Shown: positions 13,089 through 24,720 of the stretch, piece after piece
How positions within the stretch are numbered: position 1 is the first letter of the stretch
Layout of the letters: each line of letters starts with the position of its first letter
Source of the DNA: Siphonodentalium dalli
Lineage: Eukaryota > Mollusca > Scaphopoda > Gadilida > Siphonodentaliidae
DNA: 64,000 nucleotides
Direction: 5' to 3'
NCBI GenBank assembly: GCA_032622095.1
Contig: CP136063.1
Span: 203,967,934-204,031,933, forward strand
Notes under the pieces: generated by a model
The model's database searches: none
The model's input: only the letters and a program-made list of their open reading frames with translations
Told to the model about the DNA's origin: nothing
Made by a program: the position numbers and the translations under genes

Positions 13089-13649
13089 TGGCTTTTATAT
13101 TTTCTCTACCAGTTTGTTACGACCCAGACATATTGAAACCTATGGTTAGACCTAACATGTTCTTAAAGTACACTACCAGACTTTTCTGTTAAAATAACGC
13201 GCAAGGATACAGAGTGACGCTAATATATGGCGTCATGACGTAGTACTGAGAGTAGGTTAACATTTTGAGAGTGGAATGACATGTACGGTCTTCTGGGAGT
13301 GGGGATACGATTTATACTTTGACTTTAAAAGTTGATGAATAAAGAATTTTTCACTTTTGCACTAGCCCGTATCAATGCGCGACAGGAATATTTCAAAATC
13401 CTCGTGAGTCAGAAACTAGTTTTCTCTGTGGTGTGCAGTAACGTAAGACTAAGTAAGCTGTTGGGTTTGATGCATACATTGGAGGTGTTTATGAGAACAA
13501 TTAATGTTGTAAATGGTGAACTTCTTTGGAAACCCATACAATAAGAAGAAAATATAGTGCCGTGAGTGCCAAAACTTATCTCATTCTCTGCCACTCATGA
13601 GATAATTTTTGTTATCCAATCAAACAAAAACGCTATATATCCTCTATTT

Positions 13650-13817
13650 ATCTCAAGTTATTCAATTTATGATAGAAGCAAGTGCTTGCATGTCCTGTTC
13701 CGATTTCATCTTCGGGAAAGAGATTGGTTCATTATCCACATGCACCGACAGCGGCATCGCGTCAGAGAGAAATATGTCTCCAATCTGGAGGTTAGTTTAT
13801 CGTACACAGGATCTACA
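13650..13817 (+). repeat. Direct repeat DR2, copy 1
   Basis: About 150 bp with roughly 85% identity by eye to 15672-15830. Shared blocks include TCCTGTTCCGATTTCATC, CGGGAAAGAGATT, GCATCGCGTCAGAG and TCTCCAATCTGGAG. In this copy one frame is open (MIEASACMSCSDF..., then STCTDSGIASERN); in the other copy the same frame is broken by a 1-bp length change and a stop. Confidence 0.7.
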
Positions 13818-13948
13818 AAATAAGAACACACAATCAGTTTGGTAACATAGCATATTGGTGGCGGACAGAGGGTCGGAGCACAAGTTAATGCACATATTGG
13901 AATCTTGTCCTATGACGTCCAGCTGGTAATGCATGTTGCAGGAATCTA

Positions 13949-14204
13949 TAAACCCTTCCATGACTGGTCCTGAAATTTTGCGAAAACCCTGTACCAATGC
14001 ATTTTCTTATATATGCGAGTCTCCCATAGCGAGTATCGCATATATAAGAGAATGCAATGGCTTAACAATATTTACATTGAACTTGTAAGCCAGTGCATTC
14101 TCTTATGTATATGCGACGCTATGGTATACTCGCATAGTTCAGATAATGCACTGACACATGGTCTTTAATGCTGCACAAGCGCAGTCCCCGCATTGAAGGG
14201 TTAA
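13949..14204. mobile_element. TTAA hairpin MITE (piggyBac-like), copy 1
   Basis: The left end reads TAAACCCTTCCATGACTGG and the right end CATTGAAGGGTTAA, so the left TTAA has mutated to TAAA while the right is intact. Two hairpin modules lie inside, at 13994-14060 and 14091-14153. It has the same order and flanking motifs (TTTTGCGAAAACC, AACAATATTTAC) as the copy at 43819-44093. Confidence 0.8.
13994..14153. other. Two hairpin modules (13994-14060 and 14091-14153)
   Basis: The first module is 67 bp with arms CCAATGCATTTTCTTATATA and its reverse. The second begins CAGTGCATTCTCTTATGTAT and is more decayed. Confidence 0.8.
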
Positions 14205-14247
14205 TCAGATGCATCCTAGCTAACACTTTCTTTATACTCTCTTCCCT

Positions 14248-14600
14248 TTGGAAATGTTCAGACAATAAGTTCAAGAAACCCAAAACCATGTTAATTAATG
14301 TAAATATGTTTAACCTATATATGATTGTGTATCGTTTTCTACGCCATTTTGTTTAAAGTATGAATACCCTTGTTGCAAATCGGGAGAGGGGCAAAGTATG
14401 TTTCTGTAACGTGTTCCCAACCTCTTATCATGCATACTATACAAATAAAATATGTTTAAAGTAAAGTTTAACAAACGACCTTTGAACTAATTATCTGAGC
14501 ATTTCCCTATACATGTAATGCATATGAGACCTTCTGTGCTTGTATTATCTTTGTTTGTCTGCCGAGAGCTTTTATTAGCTGAACATCCCCCCAATGAATA
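14248..14600 (-). repeat. Repeat family F3, copy in reverse orientation
   Basis: The reverse complement of 14490-14600 reads GATGTTCAGCTAATAAAAGC, then CAGACAAACAAAGATAATAC, matching 38584 onward. GGAAATGTTCAGACAATAAG at about 14250 is the internal hairpin arm also found at 31436-31610 and 38581-38754. Boundaries are approximate. Confidence 0.5.
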
Positions 14601-14759
14601 ATAAATCATTCCAATGTATACTTTTATAGCTGGATGTGAGAATCCATTCAGTATATAAATGGTTAAGATGTTCAAATGGAGATATTTCATGAGGCAGAAA
14701 TTGGTGATATGTTTTTGACCAGTAAATATATTAAAAACTATAATAAATTCAACTTGAGG

Positions 14760-15067
14760 GGATTAATTGATTGATTGAGATTTAATGTCACTTTCAGCAA
14801 CCAAGGCCATATTGCATTTTCAGTTTTAGTGGTGGAGGAAATCCGCACACTTATACGGCTAATCAAACAGTTATTTCAATGGCTGATAAATTCATCGACC
14901 ATGTGCGGCAAACCACCGGCCATCTGCGAGTAATTGGCAACTCCACCAGATAACGATTTCGAGTTACAAAATCCGTGATGGAAACGTGGATTTGAACCTT
15001 TATCGCCAGCGCTGGAGGGCGAGACGGCTTGGAGTTGTCCCCCTTATCGACTGACTCACCGAGGTCC
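14760..15067 (-). mobile_element. tRNA-derived SINE, copy 1
   Basis: Read on the minus strand it starts with a tRNA-like head (box A-like GGTGAGTCAGTCGATAAG, box B GGTTCAAATCC). A conserved body follows (GGTGGTTTGCCGCACATG, GTGCGGATTTCCTCCACCAC), then a tail GACATTAAATCTCAATCAAT. An imperfect target duplication flanks it (CAACTTGAGGGG / CAACATGAGTGG). It aligns end to end with 46560-46859. The 126-codon minus frame at 14863-15243 crosses it and is not a gene. Confidence 0.85.
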
Positions 15068-15671
15068 ACAACATGAGTGGAAGCCGTAGAATATAATAGA
15101 ATAGAATATTTGACTGCAATACACCAGATATATAGGCAGTTGCATTGCAAGTTGCATAATGAGTTAAAGCTTGAAGCATGTAAATACAAACGAACATAAA
15201 TTGTGTTCAATATAACTGTTTGATGCAAAGCATCGTCATTCAACGAATACCATTGTCGTATTATGAAAATAACAAACTATAAGCTGATAATGTACATTTT
15301 CCGTACTATTCTTCAGCGGACTTTACGCCCAGATCCAGAGACGGGATTGTTCGTCAGTTTTAATCGACTGTATCATAAATCAATACAAATCATTATGAAA
15401 ATAACAAACTGGTAATGTTATCTGGTATACACTCACTAGTTTACGTACGCGCGTTTTTAATATGAAAACAAAATGTCTTGAAAACCAGGAAGTGTGGTTT
15501 TGGAAAGAGTGTGTCAAGTTGAACAAACGATATCTTGTCCGACAAAATAAACAAGTACTTGTAACAGTGGAGTGCTCAATTTTTTGAATGAAAGCACTAG
15601 TTTCATAATGTTGCTTTTTGTGGAATATTTAGTTTTAGATTTCGTATAACAACAAGCCATCTTTGGACTTC

Positions 15672-15830
15672 AACAATTTATGGTAGAGGCAAGTTGTTCC
15701 AGGTCCTGTTCCGATTTCATCATCGGGAAAGAGATTAATTCATTTTTCCATATGTACTGACAGCTGCATCGCGTCAGAGGGAAATCTGTCTCCAATCTGG
15801 AGATTATTTTACGCTGCACAGGATGTTCGA
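15672..15830 (+). repeat. Direct repeat DR2, copy 2
   Basis: Second copy of 13650-13817, about 2.0 kb downstream in the same orientation, ending CACAGGAT in both. The open frame of copy 1 is disrupted here. Confidence 0.7.
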
Positions 15831-16433
15831 ATCAGTTAGCGGCCAGAATTCTACAAAATGTTTCATCCTATGTGACTGGTAACAAAGGGACAGAACGATA
15901 TATAACGTATTGTATAACACGCTCGGCCTGATGTTTTGGGTTGGATTACTGGTACAGACGGTGCACTCTACGCCCTGTTGAATATACGCATCAATCTTGT
16001 ATAAAAGAACAGAGCCACATTTCGTGTTTTGTACTGTAGCAGGTAACATCATCCAATTGTTTGATAAAACTATGAAATTTCTACATTAACAGTAGCTGCA
16101 TTTAGATACAATTCAATGTGGTTGTTTTAGAAAATGTTGTGCTATATGTAGTTGATTTTACAAACATCCGAACACACGTCTAAGGGTGTGTGATGGGGTG
16201 TCGAACGGCAATGTTGATCAACTATATTTAAAAGAACTGGACGTAAAGTTGATACTCGAAACAACGAATACTGAATGCTTTACCAATCGTGGGGTACTAC
16301 ATATCTTCTTTGGGATCAATACCTTTTAACGTTACGCTTATTGGATCGTTTCTAAGTCACAATATATATTGTGAATTTTACGTTGCTCCAAAGTTGTAAA
16401 TGTATGGATGATCACATATTGTAATTAATAATT

Positions 16434-16583
16434 CAAGTTAGTAACAGAAGAGGGTGTGGTGGCTCTACGCTGTTGTAGAAAATGGCTCTCCGTGATTGGT
16501 CAGTTGCTAACTTGTTTAATCAAGTTAGCTAAATTGTTTAAACAAGTTAGTAACAAAAGAGGTGGTGGCGGTTCTACGCTGCC
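16434..16583 (+). repeat. 41-bp direct repeat flanking a short palindromic spacer
   Basis: CAAGTTAGTAACAGAAGAGG...GGCTCTACGCTG (16434-16474) recurs as CAAGTTAGTAACAAAAGAGG...GGTTCTACGCTG (16543-16583). The spacer holds CTAACTTGTTTAA facing TTTAAACAAGTTAG. Either a local duplication or the footprint of an excised element. Confidence 0.6.
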
Positions 16584-17587
16584 GTCCCCATTGAAGTAGT
16601 ACACGTTTCCTTCAACGTAAACAAGCTGATGAAATAAGTAGGGATAATACTGGTTTACTTCGAAGTACGGTTGCCTTAATATTTTTAGCGGACCTTACGC
16701 CCAGATCCAGTGACGGGATTTTTCTCAATTTTATATCGGAAATAGCAATACTTTCCGGTTATAATGATATATTACAATCTAACGGTTGTGTTAAATTACG
16801 CACGTATATGTCGTGTAATTTATTAATTAGGAGTAACCTCACATTTGATCTGTTTGTTTTCGTCAAGAGTAGACCCGAGCTTTTACGAAGTTTGTGAGGT
16901 CAAATGAGTTCGCATTCTTTTGAAATTATGTAAACATTGTGATATTTTTCACATTAAATTACTACTTTCAGTTGACAATTCTTGTGAAGTTCAAAACAAA
17001 TATAATGTTTTCTATGGAATAAACCAAGTTACTTTCACAAGTGTGACATTTTATTGCCGTCATTTGTGATTTTAGAAGAGCGGGTGATTAGACTTAAAGT
17101 ACGCTATAGATGAGTAAGGCAACCGTACTTCGATGTAAACCAGTATTATCTCTACCGATTTCACTAGTTGGTTTACGACGATGGAAATTGGGACTACCAC
17201 TGGAGTTGACTATCTTATCTCGACATGTATCTCAGATACAGGGTTTTGTCTACACTCTACAACTCACGTTAAGTGAAATCGACTTAGCTTGCTATTTTCC
17301 CGCGATGACGCATTTTCTATAAACTGACGACCAGTACCACGCGCATGCACTTGCGTGTATACGAATATGTCATGCTGTTTAGTTTAAAAATATTTTCTTT
17401 AACCAAAGTATTGTGCAATAGGATGGTTATAACATAATTTGGTAGTAAGCATAGTGCTTATCATAAGTCATCTCCTATATACACATATATGATATTGGAT
17501 GGTAACCGTTTCATACAGGCGCAAATATAATGTACAATTCGATGTATATATGAATGTAAAAGCTCAATAAAATAACTGTTGCTATTA

Positions 17588-18056
17588 TTAATCCTTTCAG
17601 TGCCAGGTCCGATTTTTGTATCAACCCATATACCCTGTGCCAATGTATTCTCTTATATATGCGAGTCGACCATAGGTCGCCTCGCATATATAAGAGAATG
17701 CATTGGCCTAACAATTTTTCATCATTTGTTATTATTTTTTACAATTTTTTACAATTTTAATAATATTTTCTTATATTCTTTAACAGACTTATTTTGTAGG
17801 TTTAGTGCCAGGGAATCTTACGTTTTACATGGGCATCAAAATTATTACTATGAATACTTGGTGATAGTTTTGAGTTATAACATGCCCCTAAGGTTTTATC
17901 CAGTTTGTTTTTAAATTCGCTATAGCATGCTTAAGCATACCCAAACAAAAATTCAACCCAAAAAAATGTAAAAAAACAAAACAATTTGTTTTAGGGCCGA
18001 TTTTACAGACCGTAAATTAGGGCCGATGAGATCGGCCCCTGTCACTGAAAGGTTAA
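17588..18056. mobile_element. TTAA hairpin MITE (piggyBac-like), copy 2
   Basis: The left end is TTAATCCTTTCAGTGCCAGG and the right end reverse-complemented is TTAACCTTTCAGTGACAGGG, so TTAA flanks both sides with about 25-bp imperfect terminal inverted repeats. One hairpin module lies at 17640-17706. An AT-rich stretch (17715-17800) is related in reverse to the interior of 46984-47404. A second small inverted motif, GGGCCGAT, occurs at 17994-18037. Confidence 0.8.
17640..17706. other. Hairpin module
   Basis: CCAATGTATTCTCTTATATA...TATATAAGAGAATGCATTGG, with loop side CGACC-ATA-GGTCG. About 32 paired bases around a 3-nt loop, with two mismatches. Confidence 0.85.
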
Positions 18057-19053
18057 TGGTAATGCCTGATAGCTCCACCCACTCCAATTAAAGCAGGTTT
18101 GGCAGGGTGCTTTGGGATATTACACATAATTTGATTGTTGATTTTAATTGTGGGTTTAAATTTTAGTTATTTAATAGCTGATGTGACCGACTTCGTCTGG
18201 GCTATTCAGGGATTTCTTTGTGATCGCCTCCATCTGGGCAGAATATACAGCGTCTTGACTTGTTTGTGGACGTTGCAAAATTGAGTCTGATGAACAATAC
18301 TGAGCGAACAACGTTGAACAGTATTTGGAGAAAGAAAAAAAACTATTGTTCTATCGGTCCAGAAACATGCCTATATGAGCGTATATGAGCAAGATCAAGT
18401 CAAGGACACGGTCGCAAGTGAAATTGTTACCGGTATCAATGTAGGCCTACATAACATAATTTGATTCGGATCGGACGAGCAGTTTTCGAGTCTATAACAC
18501 ATACATACAACACGGAGAGAAGTTCCAAAATATATAATAGATGTCAGAAAGTTCATATAAGATATATAGTAGCTATAGTTTCCCGGATCTATGATAAACT
18601 TCCTTTTCCCAGTGATTGTAACTGCTAAGGTTAAACGTATATAAGTAAGCACAATACATGGGAGATATAAATGATATAGTATAAGAACATACAAGCATAA
18701 TTAACAAGATTCTTAATCGGTTCTGACTGGTAGTAACCATTGTATAGTCGATGGACGGTTAAATCCCTATCATCCTATAGTAAACAATAGTATGATACAC
18801 GTCATAGACAATGGTATCATGATATCTTAGACCTTGTTTTGCCAACTCTTGGAATAACTACTCGTGTCTAAGAGATACAGACTCACCCCCGCTTAAACCA
18901 TTGAACCACCAACACCTCTGTTCATCTACCTATTGTGACTACCGGCAGTATAGGTTATTGAAACATACAAGTATAAAACCTCTGGACTCTTCGTTGTTCC
19001 CACACACGGCCATCTTCACACTTACCACTGGACAACGGGAATCTGCCAGTTAA
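18057..19053. other. Intergenic, no gene recognised
   Basis: No repeat family or coding frame was recognised. A weak ACCATTGTATAG / CATAGACAATGGT inverted pair lies at about 18737-18815. Confidence 0.4.
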
Positions 19054-19955
19054 TCTATATATATATTTTGAGACTTCCGTATATATATGTGTGTGTATAT
19101 GTGTGTGTGGGTACTTTATAGAATCGAAAACGACTGGTCGGTTCGAGCTCAAACTTCGTATATAAGGGTAAAAACCCACGGGGATCGTCCGCGTCGCATT
19201 TTGGACAAGCTCAGAGCACCGCTTCTCCCTGCCCAATCATCAAAATCACCACAAACGACACTTCGGGGGTTAAGGCATCAAAACGCCCTTTATTGCCATC
19301 GACGTTGCTAAACGGTTAACCATGCGTACGAAACTACGGACGCAAAACGCGAAATGCATTTATCTCGATTAAAAAGGCAGAATTTAGGTGTTGTGTGATT
19401 CTTATGTCTGTCGTTCCTAGGAACGGGGGAAATTTTCAATCATACCTCTATTAGGGACGGGTACTGCGTGTTGTGTGAAAAAAAAATGCGTGTTGTGTGA
19501 TTCTTATGTCTGTCGTTCCTAGGCACGGGGGAAATTTTCATCGGGTCACTTTTTCTGCCCGATGTACATTAAATCGTACCTCTGTTAGGGACGGGTACTG
19601 CGTGTTTAGTGATTCTTATGTCTTCTTCGCCGTAATCTGGTAAAATAAGGTCTAATCGGGTAAAATATTGAAAAACCAAAAATTAAATTCAAAAATTCAA
19701 AAATCCAGTAAATTAAAAATGCACGGGTAAAATATTGCAAAACCAAAAATTAAATTAAAAAATTAATCAAAAAAATTAATTCAAACATCCAGTAAATTAA
19801 AAATGCACTCATGTTATAAACAAAAAATTAATATTAACTATTAACTCATTGAAAAAAAAAAAGAAAAAAAATTAATTAATTAAAAAAACTAATTAAAAAA
19901 TTAAAAAATTGTCATGTTTCTGACGAACGCCGCCAGTGGCGGGCCAACCTGCTAA
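19054..19955 (+). mobile_element. Non-autonomous Helitron H1
   Basis: It starts with TC after an A (A|TCTATATATATATTTTGAG) and ends CTAA followed by T. The terminal CTAA is preceded by a short GC hairpin, CCGCC-AGT-GGCGG, at about 19930-19942. These are the hallmarks of Helitron ends: 5' TC, a 3' hairpin then CTRR, and insertion between A and T without duplication. Inside is a duplicated block (TTCTTATGTCTGTCGTTCCT occurs twice, near 19400 and 19500) and a TG-rich microsatellite absent from H2. There is no Rep/helicase coding. Confidence 0.75.
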
Positions 19956-20450
19956 TCTACCATATATTTTGAGACTTCCGTATATATATCCTTTATAGAC
20001 TCGAAAACGGCTCGACCGATTGAGCCCAAACTAGCTATCTAAGGGTAAAAAGCCACGAGAAGTGTCTTCTGAGAACGTCAGAGCACTCCTTCACCCTTCG
20101 CCCTGCCACCATCGTTGGTATTGATGGGTTAATGGGTTAATGATTAAAGAGCGTTCGTATATGCGGTGTCGTTGTTAAATAGCGTTTATATACACGATTA
20201 TAAATACGGCTCAATCGACCATCGAGACGAAATTTCCTACTTAGAGCTTCCAAGGGACGGGGGAGATTTTCGTCGGGTCTGTTTCTCCGCCTGAGGTGAC
20301 ATTGACCTTGAAACGGCTACCCACAAATGACTACCCGCAAATGATAGCATGCTGTCGGCGTGCCTGTACGGGGTTACCTTGAAAAACAAAAATTAATGGA
20401 TCGACCAAAGCCATGGGACCAATCCCGCCAGTGGCGGGCTAATCTGCTAG
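19956..20450 (+). mobile_element. Non-autonomous Helitron H2, fused to H1
   Basis: It begins TCTACCATATATTTTGAGAC directly after the CTAA end of H1 and ends with hairpin CCCGCC-AGT-GGCGGG (20424-20438) then CTAG before T. Its first 160 bp align with the H1 start (ACTCGAAAACGGCTCGACCG versus AATCGAAAACGACTGGTCGG), and the inner block GGGACGGGGGAGATTTTCGT matches H1. It is shorter than H1 because it lacks the internal duplication. Confidence 0.75.
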
Positions 20451-20639
20451 TTCTATATATTTTTGAACATTTGTCATGCTGTTTCTAAGATAGGATGACT
20501 TAGCCGATTATCTGGAAACAGCGGGTAACTTATCAAAGTTTAGTATCAAACAAGTCGTTATTATCTCTAAACTGAATCAAATAGGTGGCTTTATAAGTCA
20601 ATATTTGCAACCATATTGAGATACGTAACCCGCACAGAT

Positions 20640-22340
20640 ATGCATAATATACATAAATTACTCCCGATTACCGTCGCATCAACCGTCTTTCTCGATTTGC
20701 GGATCAATTTGAGCTCTGAGATATGAGTATACACAATAACAAACTACGACACGAAGCACATGTCACCGCGATTGACGTCATCAGATTTGGATATGATTAA
20801 AGCGGCTGGTCCATAAAACATGTAATTGTATAAGTTTCTCTGATATCTGATTAACGTTATGCCTTTAAAACTGTGGCATCTGTGCCACATGTGAATCTGC
20901 ATGGCTATTCAAATAACAGTTACAACATTGCTTACCAATTTTGCCAGGACATGGATCCCGCCACAATGTTGAAACAGCACTATTCTAGACATGAACAAAC
21001 GATTTCGGTATAAAACATGGCCGCCCGTCAACTGTTTATCCGCTCAATATGAAAGATGACTGAGACCTGATCAGACTGTTTTAGATATGGAAGCAAATGT
21101 TTTCGGTCAAAATGTCCCCAAGAACATAGCCGGCAATCAACCTTTTCTTGGATTTGTGTTCAGTAATATCTTATTTAATTTAAGCCGTTCAAAAACTGAG
21201 GCATCTGTGCTACATGTGAATCTGGAGGGCTGTGATTTTGTGTGTATTGGATTTTCAACATCGCTTACTGTTTTTGCAAGAACATAGAACCCGCTACATA
21301 ACAAAATATGGCAGCCAATCAACCGTTCATATAATCCGCTCAATATGGCAATAGATGACTGAAACTTGATAAAACTGTTTTATAATTTGAATAACGCAAC
21401 AGGAGTTGTATTCACAATCAGTAAATTTGCGGGTTTGTGGATGTGTTTTCAGCACCAATCTGTAAGAATTATGTTAGAATTATGTTATTGTAAATTACCC
21501 CCGATTACCGCCTATAAAACATAACTGTATAAGTTGCTTTGATATCTGATTCACTTTATGTCGTTAAAACGGCGGCAAATGTGCTACATGTGAATCTGGC
21601 TATTCCAATGTTTAGTCTGTTATATTGTGTGCATTGGACTTTCAACATTGCTTACTAATTTTGCCAGAACATACCACATCAACATAATATGACAGCCAAT
21701 CAACTGTTTATATATTGCGCTCAATATGGCCATTGCAGAAGATGACTGAAACTCGGTTAGACTGTTTTAAATATAGTGTCCTTGGCAATCGTATGTCCTG
21801 TAAATTGTATAATTTATAACATTTTCAACGTTTATCAACAATCTAGTTTCAGTAACACAGTTGTATCCTAAACATACCGTCGCTCTGTAACAGTCAGTTA
21901 GATTGGATTTATGTTCAAGCCTTGAAATAGGGTGTCTGTCATTTGCAGAATGAGGTCCACAGAGGGTGAATTTAGTGATGCTACCCCGCATAGCGGGCTA
22001 GAATCACCAAATTCACCTCTGGTGACCTCATTCTGCTTACACCTCAGCTGAATGAGGTTTACAGAGGGTGAATTTGGTGATGCTAGCCCGCTATGCGGGG
22101 TAGCATCACTAAATTCACCCTCTGTGGACCTCATTCTGCAAATGACAGACACCCTATTTCAAGGCTTGTTTATGTTCAGTACTATCCAAAAACAATGCAT
22201 AGCAGGGGTGATATTCACAATCAGTGTCCGCGCTATCCAATTTTGCCAAATGATCTTAGAAGTTTCCAAATGAAATCGGACCGAAATTAGCGGGTTTGTG
22301 GATGCGTTTTCAAAGACAATCTCAAAGAATTAAATTATTG
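20640..22340 (+). repeat. Diverged local duplication, two to three copies
   Basis: Shared blocks recur in order. CCCGATTACCG is at about 20664 and 21500; TGTGCYACATGTGAATCTG at about 20880, 21207 and 21580; CCGCTCAATATG at about 21041, 21339 and 21717; GCGGGTTTGTGGATG at about 21429 and 22288. The copies are well diverged and interrupted by the MITE at 21916-22168. No coding frame is shared between copies. Confidence 0.6.
21916..22168. mobile_element. hAT-like MITE with 8-bp target duplication
   Basis: The termini CAAGCCTTGAAATAGGGTGT and its reverse complement are flanked on both sides by TTTATGTT (21908-21915 and 22169-22176), the 8-bp duplication typical of hAT elements. The interior is two nested palindromes, each built on CCCGC(A)TAGCGGG with arms GCAGAATGAGGT...ACCTCATTCTGC. 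Short frames here (ASPNSPSVNLI) are by-products. A second copy is at 48225-48479. Confidence 0.85.
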
Positions 22341-22353
22341 TATTTTTAGACTA

Positions 22354-22766
22354 CCTTGGATTCGTTCCGTGGGCACGATCGTGGTAACTGTGTGTGGATT
22401 ATTCTTTGACGTATAAACCGTTGGGAGATCTGAAACGCATTGTACAGAATTACCTTAATGGTTTGGCGCTTTTGCTGTTTCGTCATTGATGTAGCGGGAA
22501 GCATGTTTTGACAAAATTGCTAAGTATTGTTGAAACTCCAAAACACACAGTTTTTTTCTTCACATGGATGTGTTTTTCTTTATGCAGAGGACTCACTCAG
22601 ACTTCATCACATTCACGCCAACTTTTTACCAAAGAAGTCGTATTAAAAAGGCCAAACCATCAAGGTAATTATGTGCAATGCTTTTCAGATCTCCCAACTT
22701 CGACATCAAAGGACACTCCGTATACAGTTATAACGATCATGTCGAAAACACGGATCGAATCCAAGG
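22354..22766. mobile_element. 413-bp terminal-inverted-repeat element
   Basis: The ends CCTTGGATTCGTTCCGTG and CACGGATCGAATCCAAGG are inverted, and complementarity continues inward for roughly 110 bp (TTGGGAGATCTGAAACGCAT facing ATGCTTTTCAGATCTCCCAA). The 112-codon frame at 22508-22846 runs across one arm and out of the element, so it is not a transposase. No clear target duplication. Confidence 0.75.
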
Positions 22767-24720
22767 TTAAGTGCGTCGGACAGATCAGTATAATAACAGG
22801 GAATTTCAATACGATGTACCTTATGGTCCCATATTCAGCTAATTAAAGTTTTCAGAAAGCGTTACATTTTGTTTGAACATCCCACACTAACATCATGTCA
22901 GATGTTCTAACTTTCTTTCCTTCAGAGAACGACAACTCTCTAAACATTGGATGAAAAGGAAATGAAACTTCAATAGCTTGCCGAACTCTCAAGTTAGAGC
23001 GCAGTGCGCGCTAAGTTCCCCCCAGGGCTAAGTAAACGTGATCAAGGACGGATATTAACTAGTTAACTTTTCGGGGAATTAATATAGTGTGGTGTAGAGG
23101 ATGCCTCAATTGTAAATTTGAACAATTTATTCATCAATTCTTTGTAAATCTTTTGTATAGCAACGTATTTGCTCATTATTGGTGGGCCACACGAAAGTTA
23201 TACCAACACAGTGAGTAAACAGAAGGTAGCAACAGCTTCATTTAGATTAGCAACTTGAAGATATTTTAAGAACTCATAGGTATCGCTTTAAAGATACATT
23301 GCTCGGCCCTGAACATTTATTTATAGCCACAAGGAAAACGGAACATTACTCGGTAGACATCTGATAAATTTTCGGCTACTATATACACTATAACTCATAT
23401 AAGTATTTTCTGTTAACGTACTTAGTGGGCAACATAATGGCTGAGCAAAGCAGTTCCAGTTGTCAGTGATGGTCCGTACTTTATGACCAGTAAGTATAAG
23501 ACAATATATAAATGTGAATGACGCCGGTTTAATTGGTCGTTCTTTGTCTGCAACGCCGATACAGTTGAAATAATATGTATGCGCTTTGATGACAGATATG
23601 CACATGCATTAAATTTCTTAACTGCGCAGCTATAGTAATGTCGAATTAATTTATTTTGTGTGTATATGTTGATACATTTTAATTTCAGGTATAAAGTAGG
23701 CATAATATAATATAATACAGATGAAAAATTGAGAATATATCCGCAATTTCCCCCCAGTAGACCCTAATTTCAATTTGGCACGTACTTTTGCAATTTGGCA
23801 TAAACAAATTTCATTTGGCAAACTTTTTTGAAAGAGAAGATTTTAGTCCAGCGCCATCTCTGGTTGGCACCCGCCTTGATTAGTCAGTGCAATATGTGTC
23901 GTGTGCTAGGATTAGTAAGTATATCCGGTTTACTAACTATCTGGACCCGACATTATTGTTTGAACAGGTCCAAGGCATCCAGAAACATGATCCGTTATTT
24001 CTCCACGGGACATGAAACATCAGACTCAAATGGAAAATGGAAAATACCTTGATACCAGGAGCTTGGCATCGTGGCATATAATATACTGCCGGCGTTTATT
24101 CTCGCTATCGGGAAACTACAGTTTACCTTCACGCGTTTGTAACTCCTTAAATAATCTCAAAGAGCAAGGTGCAAGATTGATAGCTGAACATTTCAATTCA
24201 AATTAATTACAGAAAGTAATATGAATAAAATTGTTGTGATAAACACTGAAAGGCGAAGGTGTGACGAACGGATATGCTGATAGATTTTATTACCGTGTGT
24301 TGCCAAGTTCAAATTAGAAATGGGTGGACTTGATCAAAGACTATCTAGGTGTGTGGGGTAATAACTGCTCTATCACTTGGTCCACACGGAGAATAACTCC
24401 GATCATTGAAACGTTTTGTGGACAATTACTCTTTATATCTTCTCTAAGCAACAAACTTGCGTTCTTCATGGTTCACAGTGTAACCTATGATAATGTTAAC
24501 CCATATTACGTCTCGTCGGAGCAATACATATACATATGACATTGTTCATTTGCGGCTCAACAATAGTTGCATACAAACAGGACTATTACTTGTACCTATG
24601 CCAGTACACATTCCTCAATATGTTGAGTAACTTTCTTGATTAATAACTCCGTGTAGGGGACGATATAATAGGCCCCACTGCGATATGTATAAAGGGTCCC
24701 CTAATGTGGTACTCTTTTTC
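22767..24720. other. Intergenic, no gene recognised
   Basis: No gene recognised. ATTTCATTTGGCAAA near 23809 also occurs near 4270, with related AATTTGGCA motifs at 23773 and 23792; this may be a fragment of a short dispersed repeat. Confidence 0.4.

Larger units (their letters stand above)
15068..17587. other. Intergenic with scattered direct-repeat pairs
   Basis: No gene recognised. TTTACGCCCAGATCCAGAG at about 15320 recurs as CTTACGCCCAGATCCAGTG at about 16693. A short TCACAATATATATTGTGA palindrome lies near 16357. Confidence 0.4.

Noticed and set aside
14863-15243. 126-codon minus-strand frame as a gene
   Set aside because: It is read through the SINE at 14760-15067; the corresponding frame is not conserved in the other SINE copy.
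22508-22846. 112-codon frame as a transposase
   Set aside because: It covers only the spacer and right arm of the 413-bp inverted-repeat element, continues past its end, and shows no catalytic motif.
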